Shown one piece after another: positions 15,833-26,233 of a DNA stretch of 64,000 nt. The DNA comes from Pseudomonas synxantha (GTDB lineage: Bacteria > Pseudomonadota > Gammaproteobacteria > Pseudomonadales > Pseudomonadaceae). The notes below the pieces were generated by a model. That model was not told where the DNA came from. It ran no database searches and saw only the letters and a program-made list of their open reading frames with translations. The position numbers and the translations under genes are program-made. Each line of letters begins with the position of its first letter. Position 1 is the first letter of the stretch. The DNA is taken from assembly GCF_900105675.1 (NCBI RefSeq), contig NZ_LT629786.1, positions 2,046,001 to 2,110,000 of the forward strand, written 5' to 3'.

Positions 15833-17080
15833 TCAGAAGCGGTCCAGTCGATAGGGCTGTAATTCAGGCATTGACTCTCCTGCCGCCAGTTGCCCGACCC
15901 TTTCAGCCGTCACCGCCGCCTGAGTCAGCCCCAGATGCTGATGACCAAACGCAAGCAGCACCTTGCCCTCGCACACCCGGTCAATGATCGGCAGCGAGTC
16001 GGGCAGGGACGGCCGAAAGCCCATCCACGGTGTGGCATCTCTGTCGTTCAGGTCGTGGCGAAACAGCCCCTGGCTCAAGCGGTGCAGCTGCCAGGCCCGT
16101 TGCATATTCGCCGGGCGTTCGAGGCCGGCGAATTCGACCGTTCCGGCCAGGCGCAGGCCGCCGACCATGGGCGTCATGATGAACTTGCGTTCCAGCGAGG
16201 TGACGGCGAAGGGCAGGCGCTGGTGTTCGTGGGGCAGCATCAGGTGATAGCCGCGCTCGGTGTCCAGCGGTACCTGTTTGCCTGTCAGGGCCGCAGTGAG
16301 TTTGGCCGAGTGGGCGCCGCAGGCGATCAGCACTTGGCGCGCCGTCACTACGCCTTGATCGGTCATCAGCGAAACACCGCTGTCATCCAGGCGCCCATCC
16401 AGAACACGTTGCTGGAGAAATTGCACACCCTCGGCCTTGGCCGCATTCACCAGCTCGCCGACCACGGTATAAGGGTCGAGAAAATGCCCGGTACCGGGGA
16501 AAAACAAACCACCTTGTATGGCGTCGCTCAATTGCGGCGCGACCGTGCGCACCGCCTCGCCGCTCCAGAACTCCACGGCTACGCCTTGCTGCTGCATGCG
16601 TTGCTGCAACGCATCCAGGGCGACGCGGGATTCGGCGCGCTCAAACACCAGCAGCGAGCCGTCTTCGCGCAGCAGTTGCGCCTGCCCAATCGACCGCAGC
16701 AAACGCTGCCACGCACCCAGGCTGCCTTCGTTCAAGGTACGCAGGCCGGCCACGGTGCGCTGGTAGCTTGCCGGTCGCAGATTCAACAATAGGCGAATAA
16801 ACCAGGGCAGGGCGCGGGGCAGGTAGGCCCAGTCCAGCCGCAGCGGGCCCATGGGGTCCAGGAGCATGGCCGGCAAGCGCTTGAGGATCGACAGGTCGGC
16901 GATGGGGAATACCTGCTCCGTCGCCAGGTGACCGGCGTTGCCGTAGGAGGCGCCCATGCCCGGCGCCTGCGCGTCAACCACCAGCACTTGCCGACCCTGA
17001 CGCGCCAGTTGCAAGGCACAGGCGACGCCGATGATGCCGGCGCCGACCACCACAATGTCTGCTTGATTGGGCTTGGCCAT
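15833..17080 (-). CDS. D-hydroxyproline dehydrogenase, DadA-like FAD enzyme
   Basis: This is a 415-residue FAD-dependent amino-acid oxidoreductase. VVVGAGIIGVACALQLARQG at the N-terminus is the dinucleotide-binding fold, and HQHLGLTQAAVTAERVGQL closes the FAD domain. In this operon it should oxidise cis-4-hydroxy-D-proline to pyrroline-4-hydroxy-2-carboxylate, the step after epimerisation. It is the single-subunit type known from P. putida rather than the three-gene enzyme of P. aeruginosa. It starts 2 bases after the dehydrogenase gene upstream, and is the last gene of the operon. Confidence 0.9.
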   Translation of the reverse strand: MAKPNQADIVVVGAGIIGVACALQLARQGRQVLVVDAQAPGMGASYGNAGHLATEQVFPIADLSILKRLPAMLLDPMGPLRLDWAYLPRALPWFIRLLLNLRPASYQRTVAGLRTLNEGSLGAWQRLLRSIGQAQLLREDGSLLVFERAESRVALDALQQRMQQQGVAVEFWSGEAVRTVAPQLSDAIQGGLFFPGTGHFLDPYTVVGELVNAAKAEGVQFLQQRVLDGRLDDSGVSLMTDQGVVTARQVLIACGAHSAKLTAALTGKQVPLDTERGYHLMLPHEHQRLPFAVTSLERKFIMTPMVGGLRLAGTVEFAGLERPANMQRAWQLHRLSQGLFRHDLNDRDATPWMGFRPSLPDSLPIIDRVCEGKVLLAFGHQHLGLTQAAVTAERVGQLAAGESMPELQPYRLDRF

Positions 17081-17082
17081 GG

Positions 17083-18654
17083 CTACGCCTCTCTCTGGCC
17101 GTCAAGCAGGCGCCGCAGCCCCAGCGGGTTGTTCTGTTGGAGGGCATTGGGCAGCAGGCTATCGGGGAAGTCCTGATAGCACACTGGGCGCAGGAACCTG
17201 TGGATCGCCGCCATGCCCACCGAGGTGCTGCGCGCATCCGAGGTCGCCGGGAACGGCCCGCCATGCACCATCGCATCGCAGACTTCCACGCCAGTCGGCC
17301 AACCGTTGACCAACAGGCGTCCGGCCTTGCGTTCCAGTACCGGCAGCAGTGCGCGCGCCTGCAGCAGATCCTGGTCATCCATATGCAAGGTCGCGGTGAG
17401 TTGACCTTCCAGGTGTTCGGATACCTGGCGCACTTGCTCGACATCGCGGCATTCCACCACCAGCGAGGCGGCGCCGAAGACCTCGGCTTGCAGGTGTTCG
17501 TTGTTCAGGAATGCCTGGGCCTGGGCCACGAACAGATAGGCCTGGCCTTGGTTCGGCCCGGCGGCCGCCACGCCCTTGGCGGCAACCTGGGCGTGCTGGG
17601 CTAATGCACTCACGCCGGTTTCGTAGGCGCTGAAAATGCCCGGTGTGAGCATGGTCTGGGCCGGGCAATGTGCAAGCAGATCACTGGCGACCTTGATAAA
17701 GCGGTCCAGGGCGCTACCTTTCACGGCGATTACCAAGCCAGGGTTGGTGCAGAACTGGCCGGCACCTTGGGTCAGTGACGCGACAAAGCCTTCGGCCATT
17801 GCTTCAGCCCGTGCTTCAAGCGCGGCAGGAAACAGGTAGACCGGATTGATCGAACTCATTTCCGCATACACCGGGATCGGTTCCGGGCGTGCCTGGGCGG
17901 CCTGGCACAGCGCGATACCGCCACTGCGCGAACCGGTAAAGCCTACGGCCTTGATACGTGGGTCGGTTACCAGGGCGATACCCACCTCGTTACCCGAGCC
18001 ATAAAGCAGTGAAAACACACCTTCGGGCAAACCACACTGTTTGACCGCCTGCGCAACGGCGCGACTCACCAGCTCGCTGGTGCCGGGGTGGGCGCTGTGG
18101 GCCTTGACCACCACCGGGCAACCGGCAGCGAGTGCCGATGCGGTATCGCCGCCCGCCACGGAGAAGGCCAGGGGAAAGTTGCTGGCGCCAAACACTGCGA
18201 CCGGGCCCAGGGCAATATGGCGCTGGCGCAAGTCGGCGCGGGGCAGCGGCTGGCGCTGGGGTTGCGCGGTATCGATCCGCACGTCGAGCCATTCACCCAG
18301 CCGCACGGTGCGGGCAAAGGCGCGCAACTGCCCGCAGGTACGACCGCGTTCGCCTTGAATGCGCGCGCGGGGCAGGCCGGTTTCGGCGCTGGCGCGTTCG
18401 ATCAATTCATCGCCCAGGGCTTCGAGGTTGTCGGCGATGGTTTCAAGAAACCTGGCGCGATCTGCCAAGGCGGTTTCGCGGTAAGTGTCGAACGCGGCCA
18501 ACGCCAGTGTGCAGGCCTGCTTGACCTGCTCGCCGTCGCCGCCCGCGTAGGCGGGCTCCAGTGGCGTGTCGGTGGCGGGGTTGATGGCCCGGATCGCGTC
18601 GCGATGGCCGGAGAGGGATTGCTGACCGATCAGCATTTTGCCCGTCAGAGTCAT
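17083..18654 (-). CDS. 2-oxoglutarate semialdehyde dehydrogenase
   Basis: This is a 523-residue aldehyde dehydrogenase of the 2,5-dioxovalerate type, usual length for that branch. Visible blocks are [20 protein letters not shown] (cofactor loop), [25 protein letters not shown] (catalytic Glu) and [12 protein letters not shown] (catalytic Cys). It should oxidise the semialdehyde made by the deaminase to 2-oxoglutarate, ending the hydroxyproline route. GAGG lies in the gap just upstream, next to an intergenic hairpin. Confidence 0.9.
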   Translation of the reverse strand: MTLTGKMLIGQQSLSGHRDAIRAINPATDTPLEPAYAGGDGEQVKQACTLALAAFDTYRETALADRARFLETIADNLEALGDELIERASAETGLPRARIQGERGRTCGQLRAFARTVRLGEWLDVRIDTAQPQRQPLPRADLRQRHIALGPVAVFGASNFPLAFSVAGGDTASALAAGCPVVVKAHSAHPGTSELVSRAVAQAVKQCGLPEGVFSLLYGSGNEVGIALVTDPRIKAVGFTGSRSGGIALCQAAQARPEPIPVYAEMSSINPVYLFPAALEARAEAMAEGFVASLTQGAGQFCTNPGLVIAVKGSALDRFIKVASDLLAHCPAQTMLTPGIFSAYETGVSALAQHAQVAAKGVAAAGPNQGQAYLFVAQAQAFLNNEHLQAEVFGAASLVVECRDVEQVRQVSEHLEGQLTATLHMDDQDLLQARALLPVLERKAGRLLVNGWPTGVEVCDAMVHGGPFPATSDARSTSVGMAAIHRFLRPVCYQDFPDSLLPNALQQNNPLGLRRLLDGQREA

Positions 18655-18680
18655 GGGGTCATCCTGGAAAAAATAGAGGA

Positions 18681-18708
18681 GGTAGGCGCGATCAAGCCCG
18701 CGCCTACC
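18681..18708 (-). terminator. Intra-operon hairpin (possible partial terminator)
   Basis: A perfect 10-bp stem GGTAGGCGCG/CGCGCCTACC with an 8-base loop lies between two operon genes. On the minus strand a T run follows only after seven other bases, so it may tune expression or protect RNA ends more than stop transcription. Confidence 0.42.
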
Positions 18709-18713
18709 ACAAA

Positions 18714-19661
18714 TCAGGCGACGTTCTGTTCAGCCGACCAGTTGGCATACCACTGGCGGAACAGCGCGTACTGTTGCTCGGCATACCGACGCTGGGCCTG
18801 GCTGAGTACATCGGTTTCGTTGAAGTGCATGGCGTACCCCTGGTCACCGTTGAGCACCATCAGGTGCTTGTAATACAGCACCAGGTCGCAGCCTTCGTCG
18901 AACGACGACAGCACCGCCAGCGCGGCTTCCAGCTCGCGCGCCTGGCGACGGGCCTTGGCATCGCCCTTGGCGGCTTTTTTGCTCAGGGCCACCAGCTGCA
19001 GGACTTCCCGTGGCAGCGCGTTGCCGATGCCGGTGATCGCGCCGGTGGCGTTGCAGTTGACGAAACCGTGCACCACCTGGGTGTCGACACCGACCATCAG
19101 GGTCACGTCATCGTCCTGGGAGGTGATGTTTTCTGCGGCGTAGCGCAGGTCGGCAGCGCCGCCGAACTCCTTGAAACCGATCAGGTTCGGGTGCTCACGG
19201 CGCAGTTCGAAAAACAGGTCGGCACGGGTGGCGAAGCCGTAGTAGGGGCTGTTGTAGATCACGGCCGGCAGGTTGGGCGCAGCGTTGAGGATCGCCGCAA
19301 AGTGGGCCTTTTGCGCGGTGATCGAAGCCCCACGGGACAGCACGCGGGGAATCACCATCAAGCCATGGGCGCCGACCTTGGCGGCATGGGCCGCGTGGGC
19401 TACCGCCTCGCGGCTGTTCACCGCGCCGGTACCGACGATGGTCGGCACGCCGGCCGCGACCAGGCGCGCCACGCCTTCCTGGCGCTGTGCCTCGGTGAGC
19501 AGCGGCCAGTCGCCCATGGAACCGCAATACACCACTGCGCTCATGCCGATATCGATCAGCTCGCGCCCTTTGGCGACCAGCGCGTCGAAGTCCGGCTGGC
19601 GCTCGGCGGTGCAGGGGGTCATCAGGGCGGGCATGCAGCCGGTGAAGATGTTCTCGCTCAT
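18714..19661 (-). CDS. Pyrroline-4-hydroxy-2-carboxylate deaminase (DapA family)
   Basis: This 315-residue protein of the dihydrodipicolinate synthase/N-acetylneuraminate lyase family has the Schiff-base lysine in LIGFKEFGG and the partner tyrosine in [11 protein letters not shown]. In hydroxyproline operons this family member deaminates and dehydrates the pyrroline product to 2-oxoglutarate semialdehyde. The ATG at 19661 has GGAG 8 bases upstream and gives the family-typical N-terminus ([20 protein letters not shown]). A frame extending further upstream is ignored because it would overlap the epimerase. Confidence 0.9.
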   Translation of the reverse strand: MSENIFTGCMPALMTPCTAERQPDFDALVAKGRELIDIGMSAVVYCGSMGDWPLLTEAQRQEGVARLVAAGVPTIVGTGAVNSREAVAHAAHAAKVGAHGLMVIPRVLSRGASITAQKAHFAAILNAAPNLPAVIYNSPYYGFATRADLFFELRREHPNLIGFKEFGGAADLRYAAENITSQDDDVTLMVGVDTQVVHGFVNCNATGAITGIGNALPREVLQLVALSKKAAKGDAKARRQARELEAALAVLSSFDEGCDLVLYYKHLMVLNGDQGYAMHFNETDVLSQAQRRYAEQQYALFRQWYANWSAEQNVA

Positions 19662-19696
19662 GGTGCTAACTCCATTCAGGTCAATAAATAAAAGGC

Positions 19697-20623
19697 TCAG
19701 ATACCCCAGGCAAACGGGTCCTGCTCGTCGATCAGCAAGGTGCTGTCGGCAGTCATGTACGCACGGCCGGTGATGAAGGGACGCACGCGTTCGCCGTCCC
19801 ATTCATAGTGGCCCTGGAACTGGCTGCCTGTGATGCTGGCTTGTACCCAGGTGTCTCCTGCGGCAAGTTTGCCGTCGGCGGCCAGGCAGGCGAGCTTGGC
19901 GCTGGTGCCGGTACCGCAGGGGGAACGGTCGTAGGCTTTGCCGGGGCACATGACGAAGTTGCGGCTGTCGGCGTGGTCGTCGTCGGCAAACAGTTCGATA
20001 TGGTCGATCAGCGCGCCATCGGCGCCCTGAATGCCCTGGGCTTCGAGGGCCTTGAGCATCGCCCAGGTGTAGTCGGTCAAGGCCTCCACGTTGTCCATCT
20101 GCAACGCCTGGCCGTGGTCCGAGACCAGGAAGAACCAGTTGCCGCCCCAGGCAATGTCGCCCAGCACCGTGCCATGTCCAGGCACCTGCACCGCTACCTG
20201 CTGGCGGTAGCGGTAAGCCGGCACGTTGCGCAGGGTCACGTTGCCGTCCTCGTGCAGGGTGGCGGCCACCGGGCCCACCGGCGTGTCGATGGTGTGCACA
20301 CCCGGGGCGATCAGCCCGAGGTAATGCAGTGAGGCCACCAGGCCGAGTGTGCCGTGGCCGCACATGCCGAGGTAGCCGGCGTTGTTGAAGAAAATCACCC
20401 CGCAGGTCGCGCCCGGCGTAACGGGCGCGCAGTAGAGCGCGCCGACCAGTACGTCATTGCCCCGTGGCTCCAGCAGGCAGGCGCGGCGCCACTGGTCGTG
20501 GTGGGTGCGCAGGTGTTCCAGTTGCTCGGCGATGGAGGCGCCGAGCAACTCAGGGAACCCGCTCATTACCAGGCGCGTAGGTTCGCCGCCGGTGTGCGAG
20601 TCGATCACGTGCAGCCGTTTCAT
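19697..20623 (-). CDS. 4-hydroxyproline 2-epimerase
   Basis: This is a 308-residue proline racemase family enzyme. Both catalytic cysteines are present, in [12 protein letters not shown] and [14 protein letters not shown], which marks an epimerase and not the dehydratase branch. It interconverts trans-4-hydroxy-L-proline and cis-4-hydroxy-D-proline, the entry step. I prefer the ATG giving [17 protein letters not shown] because GGAG lies 6 bases upstream; the in-frame ATG four codons earlier overlaps the permease stop. Confidence 0.92.
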   Translation of the reverse strand: MKRLHVIDSHTGGEPTRLVMSGFPELLGASIAEQLEHLRTHHDQWRRACLLEPRGNDVLVGALYCAPVTPGATCGVIFFNNAGYLGMCGHGTLGLVASLHYLGLIAPGVHTIDTPVGPVAATLHEDGNVTLRNVPAYRYRQQVAVQVPGHGTVLGDIAWGGNWFFLVSDHGQALQMDNVEALTDYTWAMLKALEAQGIQGADGALIDHIELFADDDHADSRNFVMCPGKAYDRSPCGTGTSAKLACLAADGKLAAGDTWVQASITGSQFQGHYEWDGERVRPFITGRAYMTADSTLLIDEQDPFAWGI

Positions 20624-20634
20624 AGAACGCTCCA

Positions 20635-22260
20635 TCAGTGGGTAGTCGGGGACAGTGGGGCGCGGTAAGGCGCGTCGTTGACGGCTTCGCTTTCATCGTC
20701 TTCGTGTTCCAGGCGCACCAGGTGGGCCGGCACGCCGGTGGCGGCGCCCCAGTAGTAGATGCCCAGGGCGCAGGCCGCCACGACCAGAGTGTCAAACGGG
20801 TGGCTGATCACACCGATGCCGCCAAAACTGCCGAGCTTGGAGAGCAGGATAGTCACGGCGTAGAAGCCGATCAGCCAGGCCGACGAGCGCACTTGTTGCT
20901 TGAGATTCAGGTGCGCGGTCGGCACCCAGCGTGCGCACAGCAGGTACACCACAAACATCAGGATTTGCAGGCCCAGCAGCCAGGACACCGTGCTCCAGCC
21001 CGACCAGTACACGATCAGCGCGGCGATGATGAATGACAGCGGGCCCAGCACCGCCATGCCCTTGACCCGGAACGGGCGCGTCATGTCCGGCGCATTGCGG
21101 CGCAGGGCGGCGACGGTCACCGGGGCCACCGCGTAACTGAGGATCAGCGCCGCGGACACTACGTTGATCAGTGCTTCCCAAGACGGGAACGGCAGGGTCC
21201 AGAACACCGACAGGCCAAAGGTCAGCCACAGCGCCGGGCGCGGGATGCCGGACTTTTCATCGATGCGCGTGAAGATCTTGAAGAAGGTCCCGGTCTGCGC
21301 CCAGCCATACACCACGCGCGGGGTGGCGTTCATGTAGATATTGCCGCAGCCGCTGGGGGAGATCACTGCATCGGCCACCACCAGGTAGGCCAGCCAGCCC
21401 ACGCCCAGGGCCAGGGCGATATCGCGATAGGGCAGGGCCAGTTCCTTGCTGATCCCGGCCCAGCCATTGGCGAGCATCTCCGTGGGTACGCCGCCAAGGA
21501 ATGCGGTTTGCAGCAGCACATAGATGGCGGTCGACAGCAGCACCGAGAGAATCAATGCGATGGGAATGGTGCGCTGCGGGTTCTTGACTTCGCTGGCTAC
21601 CGAAATGATCGGCGTCAGCCCCAGGTAGGCAAAGATCACCCCGCCTGCCGACACCGCCATCTCGATGCCTGAGAGGCCGAATGGGGCAAAGCCGTGCATC
21701 TGGAAATTCGCCGGCTTGAAGAAAGTGAACAGCACACCGATCACCAGCAACGGCACGATGAACTTGAACACGCTCACCAGGTTATTGGCGATGGCGAACG
21801 TCTTGACGCTGCGGTAGTTGAGGACAAAGAACAGGCACAGCAGCGCGAACTGCACCAGCCAGCCAAGGGTGGTCGGGTCACTGGAACCGGACTTGGTCAG
21901 CTCGGGAAACCACGCCGCGGCATATTGGCGCGAAGCAACCACTTCAATCGCCACCAGGCTGGAAAACGCGATCAGCGTGATAAAGCCCATCAGGTAGCCC
22001 AGCAGCGGGCCATGGGAGTACACCGGGTAACGCACCACGCCACCGGCGCGGGGCAGGGCGGCGCCGAGTTCGCAGTAGACGATGCCCAACAGCAGTACGG
22101 CGAAACCACCCAGCAACCAGGAAAAAATCCCTGCCGGACCGGCGATGGCCGACACATGGCTGGCGGCGAACAGCCAACCCGAACCGAAGATGGCACCCAA
22201 CCCGATAAAGGTGAGGTCCATCAGTGACAGCTGTTTCTTGAACTTGCCTTGGCCTGACAT
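20635..22260 (-). CDS. APC-family amino-acid permease, probable hydroxyproline uptake
   Basis: This 541-residue protein has about twelve membrane segments. [20 protein letters not shown] near the N-terminus is the conserved first helix of APC transporters, with the broken-helix GxG-type motif. It heads the hydroxyproline operon, so uptake of hydroxyproline (or proline) is the natural inference. AAGG lies 8 bases before the ATG. The C-terminal 20 residues are charged and cytosolic. Its start and that of the regulator gene diverge over a 187-base control region. Confidence 0.88.
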   Translation of the reverse strand: MSGQGKFKKQLSLMDLTFIGLGAIFGSGWLFAASHVSAIAGPAGIFSWLLGGFAVLLLGIVYCELGAALPRAGGVVRYPVYSHGPLLGYLMGFITLIAFSSLVAIEVVASRQYAAAWFPELTKSGSSDPTTLGWLVQFALLCLFFVLNYRSVKTFAIANNLVSVFKFIVPLLVIGVLFTFFKPANFQMHGFAPFGLSGIEMAVSAGGVIFAYLGLTPIISVASEVKNPQRTIPIALILSVLLSTAIYVLLQTAFLGGVPTEMLANGWAGISKELALPYRDIALALGVGWLAYLVVADAVISPSGCGNIYMNATPRVVYGWAQTGTFFKIFTRIDEKSGIPRPALWLTFGLSVFWTLPFPSWEALINVVSAALILSYAVAPVTVAALRRNAPDMTRPFRVKGMAVLGPLSFIIAALIVYWSGWSTVSWLLGLQILMFVVYLLCARWVPTAHLNLKQQVRSSAWLIGFYAVTILLSKLGSFGGIGVISHPFDTLVVAACALGIYYWGAATGVPAHLVRLEHEDDESEAVNDAPYRAPLSPTTH

Positions 22261-22447
22261 AGCGGCGCCTTCTTGTGAGTTATTGGATAGGCATGCAGTG
22301 GCGTTATCGTGAACCCATCGACATGGCGGCGATTGATGTTTTGCGTGGGGATGGATGACGAATTCAGCACAGTTTGTCGCGCTCGACAGCGCCTGGCGCA
22401 TGGCGCAATCTGCGCGTTGTAAAAGTATGAAAAGGGCAGTGATAGTC

Positions 22448-23257
22448 ATGTTGCACAGCGCGTTTGCGAGGCTTTTCCAAGGCAGTCGACCCCACAGCAT
22501 CGAACAGCTATTGAGCGGTGTAGAGCAGTTGCTGCCGATGCTCGACGTATTGCCCAACGCCGCGATTTTTATCAAGGACATCGACGCCCGCTACGTGCTC
22601 GCCAACCGCACTCTGGTGCAGCGCTGCGGCCTGCGGCAGTTGCAACCGCTGCTGGGCAAGACCAGCGCCGAGGTATTTCCTGCCCAACTGGGGCCGGGTT
22701 ATACCGAACAAGACCGGCGTGTACTCGAGCAAGGGCTGGTGCTTGAAGACCAGCTTGAACTGCACCTCTACGGGACCCGCGAGCCCGGCTGGTGCCTCAC
22801 GCATAAATGGCCGCTATACAACCATCTCGGCGCGATCATCGGCCTGGCCGGGATCTCGGTCGACCTGCAATCGGCCAGCGAAACCCACCCGGCCTATCAA
22901 CGCCTGGCGGCAGTGGACGAACACATCCGCAACCACTTCAACCGCCGTGTGACCCTTGGTGAGTTGACCCGTATCGCCGGCATATCCGTGGCGCAGTTGG
23001 AACGCTACTGCAAGCGCGTCTTCCACCTCACGCCGCGGCAAATGATCCAGAAAGTGCGCCTGGAACATGCCCGGCGGCTGTTGCATACCGACCTGCCGAT
23101 TACCGAGGTGGCGCTGCAATGCGGTTACACCGACCACAGCGCGTTTACCCGGCAGTTCAAGGCATTGACCGGGTTCACCCCCAGGCAGTATCGACAAGCA
23201 ACACCAGGAGGGCGGACACACGAAAGTCCAATGTGGGAGGGGGCTTGCTCCCGATAG
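22448..23257 (+). CDS. PAS-AraC regulator of the hydroxyproline operon
   Basis: This is a protein of about 269 residues. The N-terminal PAS-like domain (MLDVLPNAAIFIKDIDARYV) probably senses a ligand, and the C-terminal AraC pair (LGELTRIAGISVAQLERYCK; ITEVALQCGYTDHSAFTRQF) binds DNA. It is divergent from the permease gene, as expected of the pathway activator. The last ten codons and the stop are read from a REP element ([10 protein letters not shown]), so the original C-terminus probably ended earlier. The start is uncertain: a longer frame exists but has poor ribosome-binding sites. Confidence 0.85.
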   Translation: MLHSAFARLFQGSRPHSIEQLLSGVEQLLPMLDVLPNAAIFIKDIDARYVLANRTLVQRCGLRQLQPLLGKTSAEVFPAQLGPGYTEQDRRVLEQGLVLEDQLELHLYGTREPGWCLTHKWPLYNHLGAIIGLAGISVDLQSASETHPAYQRLAAVDEHIRNHFNRRVTLGELTRIAGISVAQLERYCKRVFHLTPRQMIQKVRLEHARRLLHTDLPITEVALQCGYTDHSAFTRQFKALTGFTPRQYRQATPGGRTHESPMWEGACSR

Positions 23258-23325
23258 CGGTGTGTCAGTCACACAAGAATCGACTGAAGCACCGCTATCG
23301 GGAGCAAGCCCCCTCCCACATTTTT
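23229..23325. repeat. REPIN: inverted REP pair
   Basis: Two arms, AATGTGGGAGGGGGCTTGCT... and its inverted partner, pair over about 33 bases around a 30-base spacer. The left arm overlaps the 3' end of the AraC gene. Typical of P. fluorescens intergenic REPs. Confidence 0.88.
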
Positions 23326-23425
23326 GGATGGCTGCCTGCCTTGGCTCCATTTCAATGCAACGAATGGCGCGCCCGCCCCTCCTATGCTTACGAGTAACCT
23401 TTTGACCACCACAGGTATCGAGCTT

Positions 23426-25489
23426 ATGACTGCGGCGAACAACGACCATGTGAACTGGCTGGTGCAGCAATCCATGCTGCATTCGGCGCGACAGCGGGCC
23501 AAACTGTATTCCGGACAGGGTCGTTTGTGGCAGCAGCCGTACGCACATACACGTCCGCGTGACGCTTCAGCCTTGTCATCGGTGTGGTTCACCGCGTACC
23601 CGGTGTCGATCGTCACCCGCGAAGACGGCACGGTGCTTGAGGCGTTGGGGGATGAAAGCCTGTGGCATGCGCTGTCAAAAATTGGTATCCAGGGCATTCA
23701 TAACGGCCCGCTGAAGAAGTCCGGTGGCCTGTCTGGCACCGAGCACACGCCGACCATCGACGGAAATTTCGACCGTATCAGCTTCGATATCGACCCACAG
23801 CTGGGCACCGAGGCGCAGTTGCAGGCATTGACGCGCATGGCCGCCGCGCACAATGCGGTGATTATCGACGACGTGATCCCATCCCACACCGGCAAGGGAG
23901 CCGATTTTCGCCTGGCGGAGATGGCCTACGAGGACTACCCCGGGCTTTACCACATGGTGGAAATCCGCGAGGAAGACTGGCCGTTGCTGCCTGACGTGGC
24001 CGAGGGCCGTGATGCGCAGAACCTCAGCCCGGCGCAGGTGGACGCGCTGCGTGACAAACACTACATCGTCGGCCAGTTGCAACGGGTGATTTTCTTCGAA
24101 CCCGGGGTGAAGGAAACCGACTGGAGTGCCACACCTGTGGTGCTCGGCGTGGATGGCAAGCCGAGGCGCTGGGTGTACCTGCATTACTTCAAGGAAGGCC
24201 AACCGTCGCTGAACTGGCTGGACCCGTCGTTCGCCGCGCAGCAGATGATCATCGGCGATGCGTTGCACGCCATCGATGTGATGGGCGCCAAGATCTTGCG
24301 CCTGGACGCCAACGGTTTTCTCGGGGTGGAGCGCAAGCTCGACGGCACGGCCTGGTCGGAAAGCCATCCGCTGTCGATCACCGGCAACCAATTGCTCGGC
24401 GGGGCGATCCGCAAGGCTGGCGGGTTCAGCTTCCAGGAACTCAACCTGACCGTGGACGACATCGCTTCCATGTCCCACGGCGGCGCCGACCTGTCCTATG
24501 ACTTCATCACCCGGCCGGCCTACCAGCATGCGTTGTTGATGGGCGACACCGAATTCTTGCGCCTGATGCTGCGCCAGATGCACAACCTTGGCATTGATCC
24601 GGGGTCACTGATCCACGCCTTGCAGAACCATGACGAACTGACCCTGGAGCTGGTGCATTTCTGGACGCTGCACGCCCATGACACGTTCATGTTCCAGGGC
24701 CAGACCTTTCCCGGCAACATCCTGCGCGAGCACATCCGCGAGCAGATGTACGAACGCCTGACCGGCGAGCATGCGCCGTATAACCTCAAGTTCGTCACCA
24801 ATGGCGTGTCCTGCACCACTGCGAGCATCATCACCGCTGCCCTGGGGATTCGCGACCTCGAAGCGATCACCCCGGCCGATATCCAGCAGATCCGCCAGAT
24901 CCATCTGCTGCTGGTGATGTACAACGCCATGCAGCCCGGCGTGTTTGCATTATCCGGCTGGGACCTGGTGGGCGCGCTGCCGCTGGCGGCCGAAGAGGTT
25001 GCGCACTTGATGGCCGATGGCGATACCCGCTGGATCCATCGCGGCGCCTATGACCTGGTCGATCTCAACCCCGATGCCGAGCTGTCGGCCGGGCAGATGC
25101 CACGCTCGAAAAGTCTGTATGGCAGCCTGAACAGCCAGTTGGAAGACCCGGAGTCATTTGCCTCGCAACTGCAAAAAATCCTCGCCGTGCGCCGCGCCTA
25201 CGACATTGCCGCCAGTCGCCAGATACTGGTGCCCGACGTGGAAAACCCCGCGTTGTTGATCATGGTCCACGAGTTGCCGGCCGGTAAGGGCACGCAGATC
25301 ACTGCGCTGAACTTCGGTGCGACGCCGATCACCGAAACCTTGCACTTGCCCGATATCGCGGCGGGGATGGTGGTGGACATTATCAATGAACGGGTGGAGG
25401 GCGACCTGAGCGCCGAGGGTGATTTCACTATCACGCTGGATGCCTATGAAGGCTTGGCGTTGCGGGTGGTGAGCAGCTCGCCGATATAA
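23426..25489 (+). CDS. treS: Trehalose synthase / maltose alpha-D-glucosyltransferase
   Basis: This is a 687-residue alpha-amylase superfamily enzyme of the P. stutzeri trehalose synthase type, which isomerises maltose and trehalose. Landmarks are [13 protein letters not shown] (nucleophile Asp), [11 protein letters not shown] (acid/base Glu) and [19 protein letters not shown] (transition-state Asp). The C-terminal 90 residues are the beta-sandwich domain. The start fits the family N-terminus ([20 protein letters not shown]). It stands alone, without the glycogen or maltokinase partners often found with the other TreS type. A terminator follows 17 bases after the stop. Confidence 0.91.
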   Translation: MTAANNDHVNWLVQQSMLHSARQRAKLYSGQGRLWQQPYAHTRPRDASALSSVWFTAYPVSIVTREDGTVLEALGDESLWHALSKIGIQGIHNGPLKKSGGLSGTEHTPTIDGNFDRISFDIDPQLGTEAQLQALTRMAAAHNAVIIDDVIPSHTGKGADFRLAEMAYEDYPGLYHMVEIREEDWPLLPDVAEGRDAQNLSPAQVDALRDKHYIVGQLQRVIFFEPGVKETDWSATPVVLGVDGKPRRWVYLHYFKEGQPSLNWLDPSFAAQQMIIGDALHAIDVMGAKILRLDANGFLGVERKLDGTAWSESHPLSITGNQLLGGAIRKAGGFSFQELNLTVDDIASMSHGGADLSYDFITRPAYQHALLMGDTEFLRLMLRQMHNLGIDPGSLIHALQNHDELTLELVHFWTLHAHDTFMFQGQTFPGNILREHIREQMYERLTGEHAPYNLKFVTNGVSCTTASIITAALGIRDLEAITPADIQQIRQIHLLLVMYNAMQPGVFALSGWDLVGALPLAAEEVAHLMADGDTRWIHRGAYDLVDLNPDAELSAGQMPRSKSLYGSLNSQLEDPESFASQLQKILAVRRAYDIAASRQILVPDVENPALLIMVHELPAGKGTQITALNFGATPITETLHLPDIAAGMVVDIINERVEGDLSAEGDFTITLDAYEGLALRVVSSSPI

Positions 25490-25505
25490 CACGGGGCGGG
25501 TGTTG

Positions 25506-25550
25506 ACAAGCCGGGTTGAAAGGAATTCAACGCCTTTGAGCCCGGCTTGT
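25506..25550. terminator. Bidirectional terminator between treS and glycine-zipper gene
   Basis: ACAAGCCGGG and CCCGGCTTGT form a 10-bp stem closed by an AAGG/CCTT inner helix. It serves two convergent genes, although flanking T runs are short. Confidence 0.7.
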
Positions 25551-25575
25551 TTGCAATCAGAACAGCATCAGACGA

Positions 25576-26004
25576 TCAATGATGCTTATTCTTGTGCTTA
25601 TGCTTGTTGCCTTTGTGCTTCGCGCCGCCTGAACGATGATTGCTCTCGTCATCGGCCAGGTTATTACCCAGCGCACCACCTGCGGCGCCACCTACACCCG
25701 CGCCGATGGTAGAACCGGTGCTGCCACCCAAGCGGTTGCCGATCAGCGAGCCGCCGGCAGAGCCGACCCCGCCGCCAATCGCCGCTTCGGTTTTATTGCC
25801 CTTTTGCGCGCCAACCGCGCCACCCGCTGCGCCGCCCACGCCTGCACCGATGGCCGCGCCGGTCGATCCGCCGAGCTGTTGGCCTACCACATTGCCCAAC
25901 GCGCCGCCGACACCGCCGCCCAGCGCGGCAGTGCCATCTCCGGCGGCCAGGGCCCCCTGGGAAATCAGGATGCCCAATGCCAGGGCAGGGAATGTCATTT
26001 TCAT
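25576..26004 (-). CDS. Exported glycine-zipper protein with His/Lys-rich tail
   Basis: This 142-residue protein has a signal peptide (MKMTFPALALGILISQGALA), then three repeats of a glycine-zipper motif such as GSTGAAIGAGVGGAAGGAVG and GSTGSTIGAGVGGAAGGALG. Such repeats usually pack as membrane hairpins in outer-membrane or periplasmic proteins. The tail KHKGNKHKHKNKHH is strikingly His/Lys-rich and could bind metal or anionic surface. GAGG is 9 bases before ATG. No enzymatic role is suggested. Confidence 0.8.
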   Translation of the reverse strand: MKMTFPALALGILISQGALAAGDGTAALGGGVGGALGNVVGQQLGGSTGAAIGAGVGGAAGGAVGAQKGNKTEAAIGGGVGSAGGSLIGNRLGGSTGSTIGAGVGGAAGGALGNNLADDESNHRSGGAKHKGNKHKHKNKHH

Positions 26005-26137
26005 TTTTTTTTACCTCAAGGGCTGTCTCAGGCGCTCACGGTTTAAAGCACGCCCGGCATTCAGATTAGAGCACATGCGGTATCACTGCGGTTTTTGCGA
26101 TAGTCATTGACGCAAGAAAAAAATTTCTTGTGGCCCT

Positions 26138-26165
26138 CTTGAATTCCGTTTCCGCGTCCATAAAT
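26138..26165 (+). promoter_or_regulatory. Candidate heat-shock (sigma-32) promoter of hsp20
   Basis: CTTGAA, a 14-base spacer and CCATAAAT approximate the RpoH consensus CTTGAA-N13/14-CCCCATNT. It lies about 70 bases before the start codon of a small heat-shock gene. Confidence 0.55.
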
Positions 26166-26207
26166 TTTTCATCACGCGATGCCGAATTCGGGTCGCGTAC
26201 TAAATCA

Positions 26208-26225
26208 CTTGGAGAAACTCAGGAG
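26208..26225 (+). promoter_or_regulatory. Hairpin covering the hsp20 ribosome-binding site
   Basis: CTTGGAG-AAA-CTCAGG can fold with one bulged G, pairing the AGG of AGGAG. A bulged G opposite a Shine-Dalgarno is also a mark of ROSE-type RNA thermometers, but the whole leader was not matched to ROSE. Confidence 0.35.
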
Positions 26226-26233
26226 ATTTTAAA

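Noticed and set aside
15890..21036. Many long plus-strand frames opposite the hydroxyproline operon
   Set aside because: They mirror the GC-skewed third positions of real minus-strand genes, have no ribosome sites and show low-complexity Arg/Ala/Gly content.
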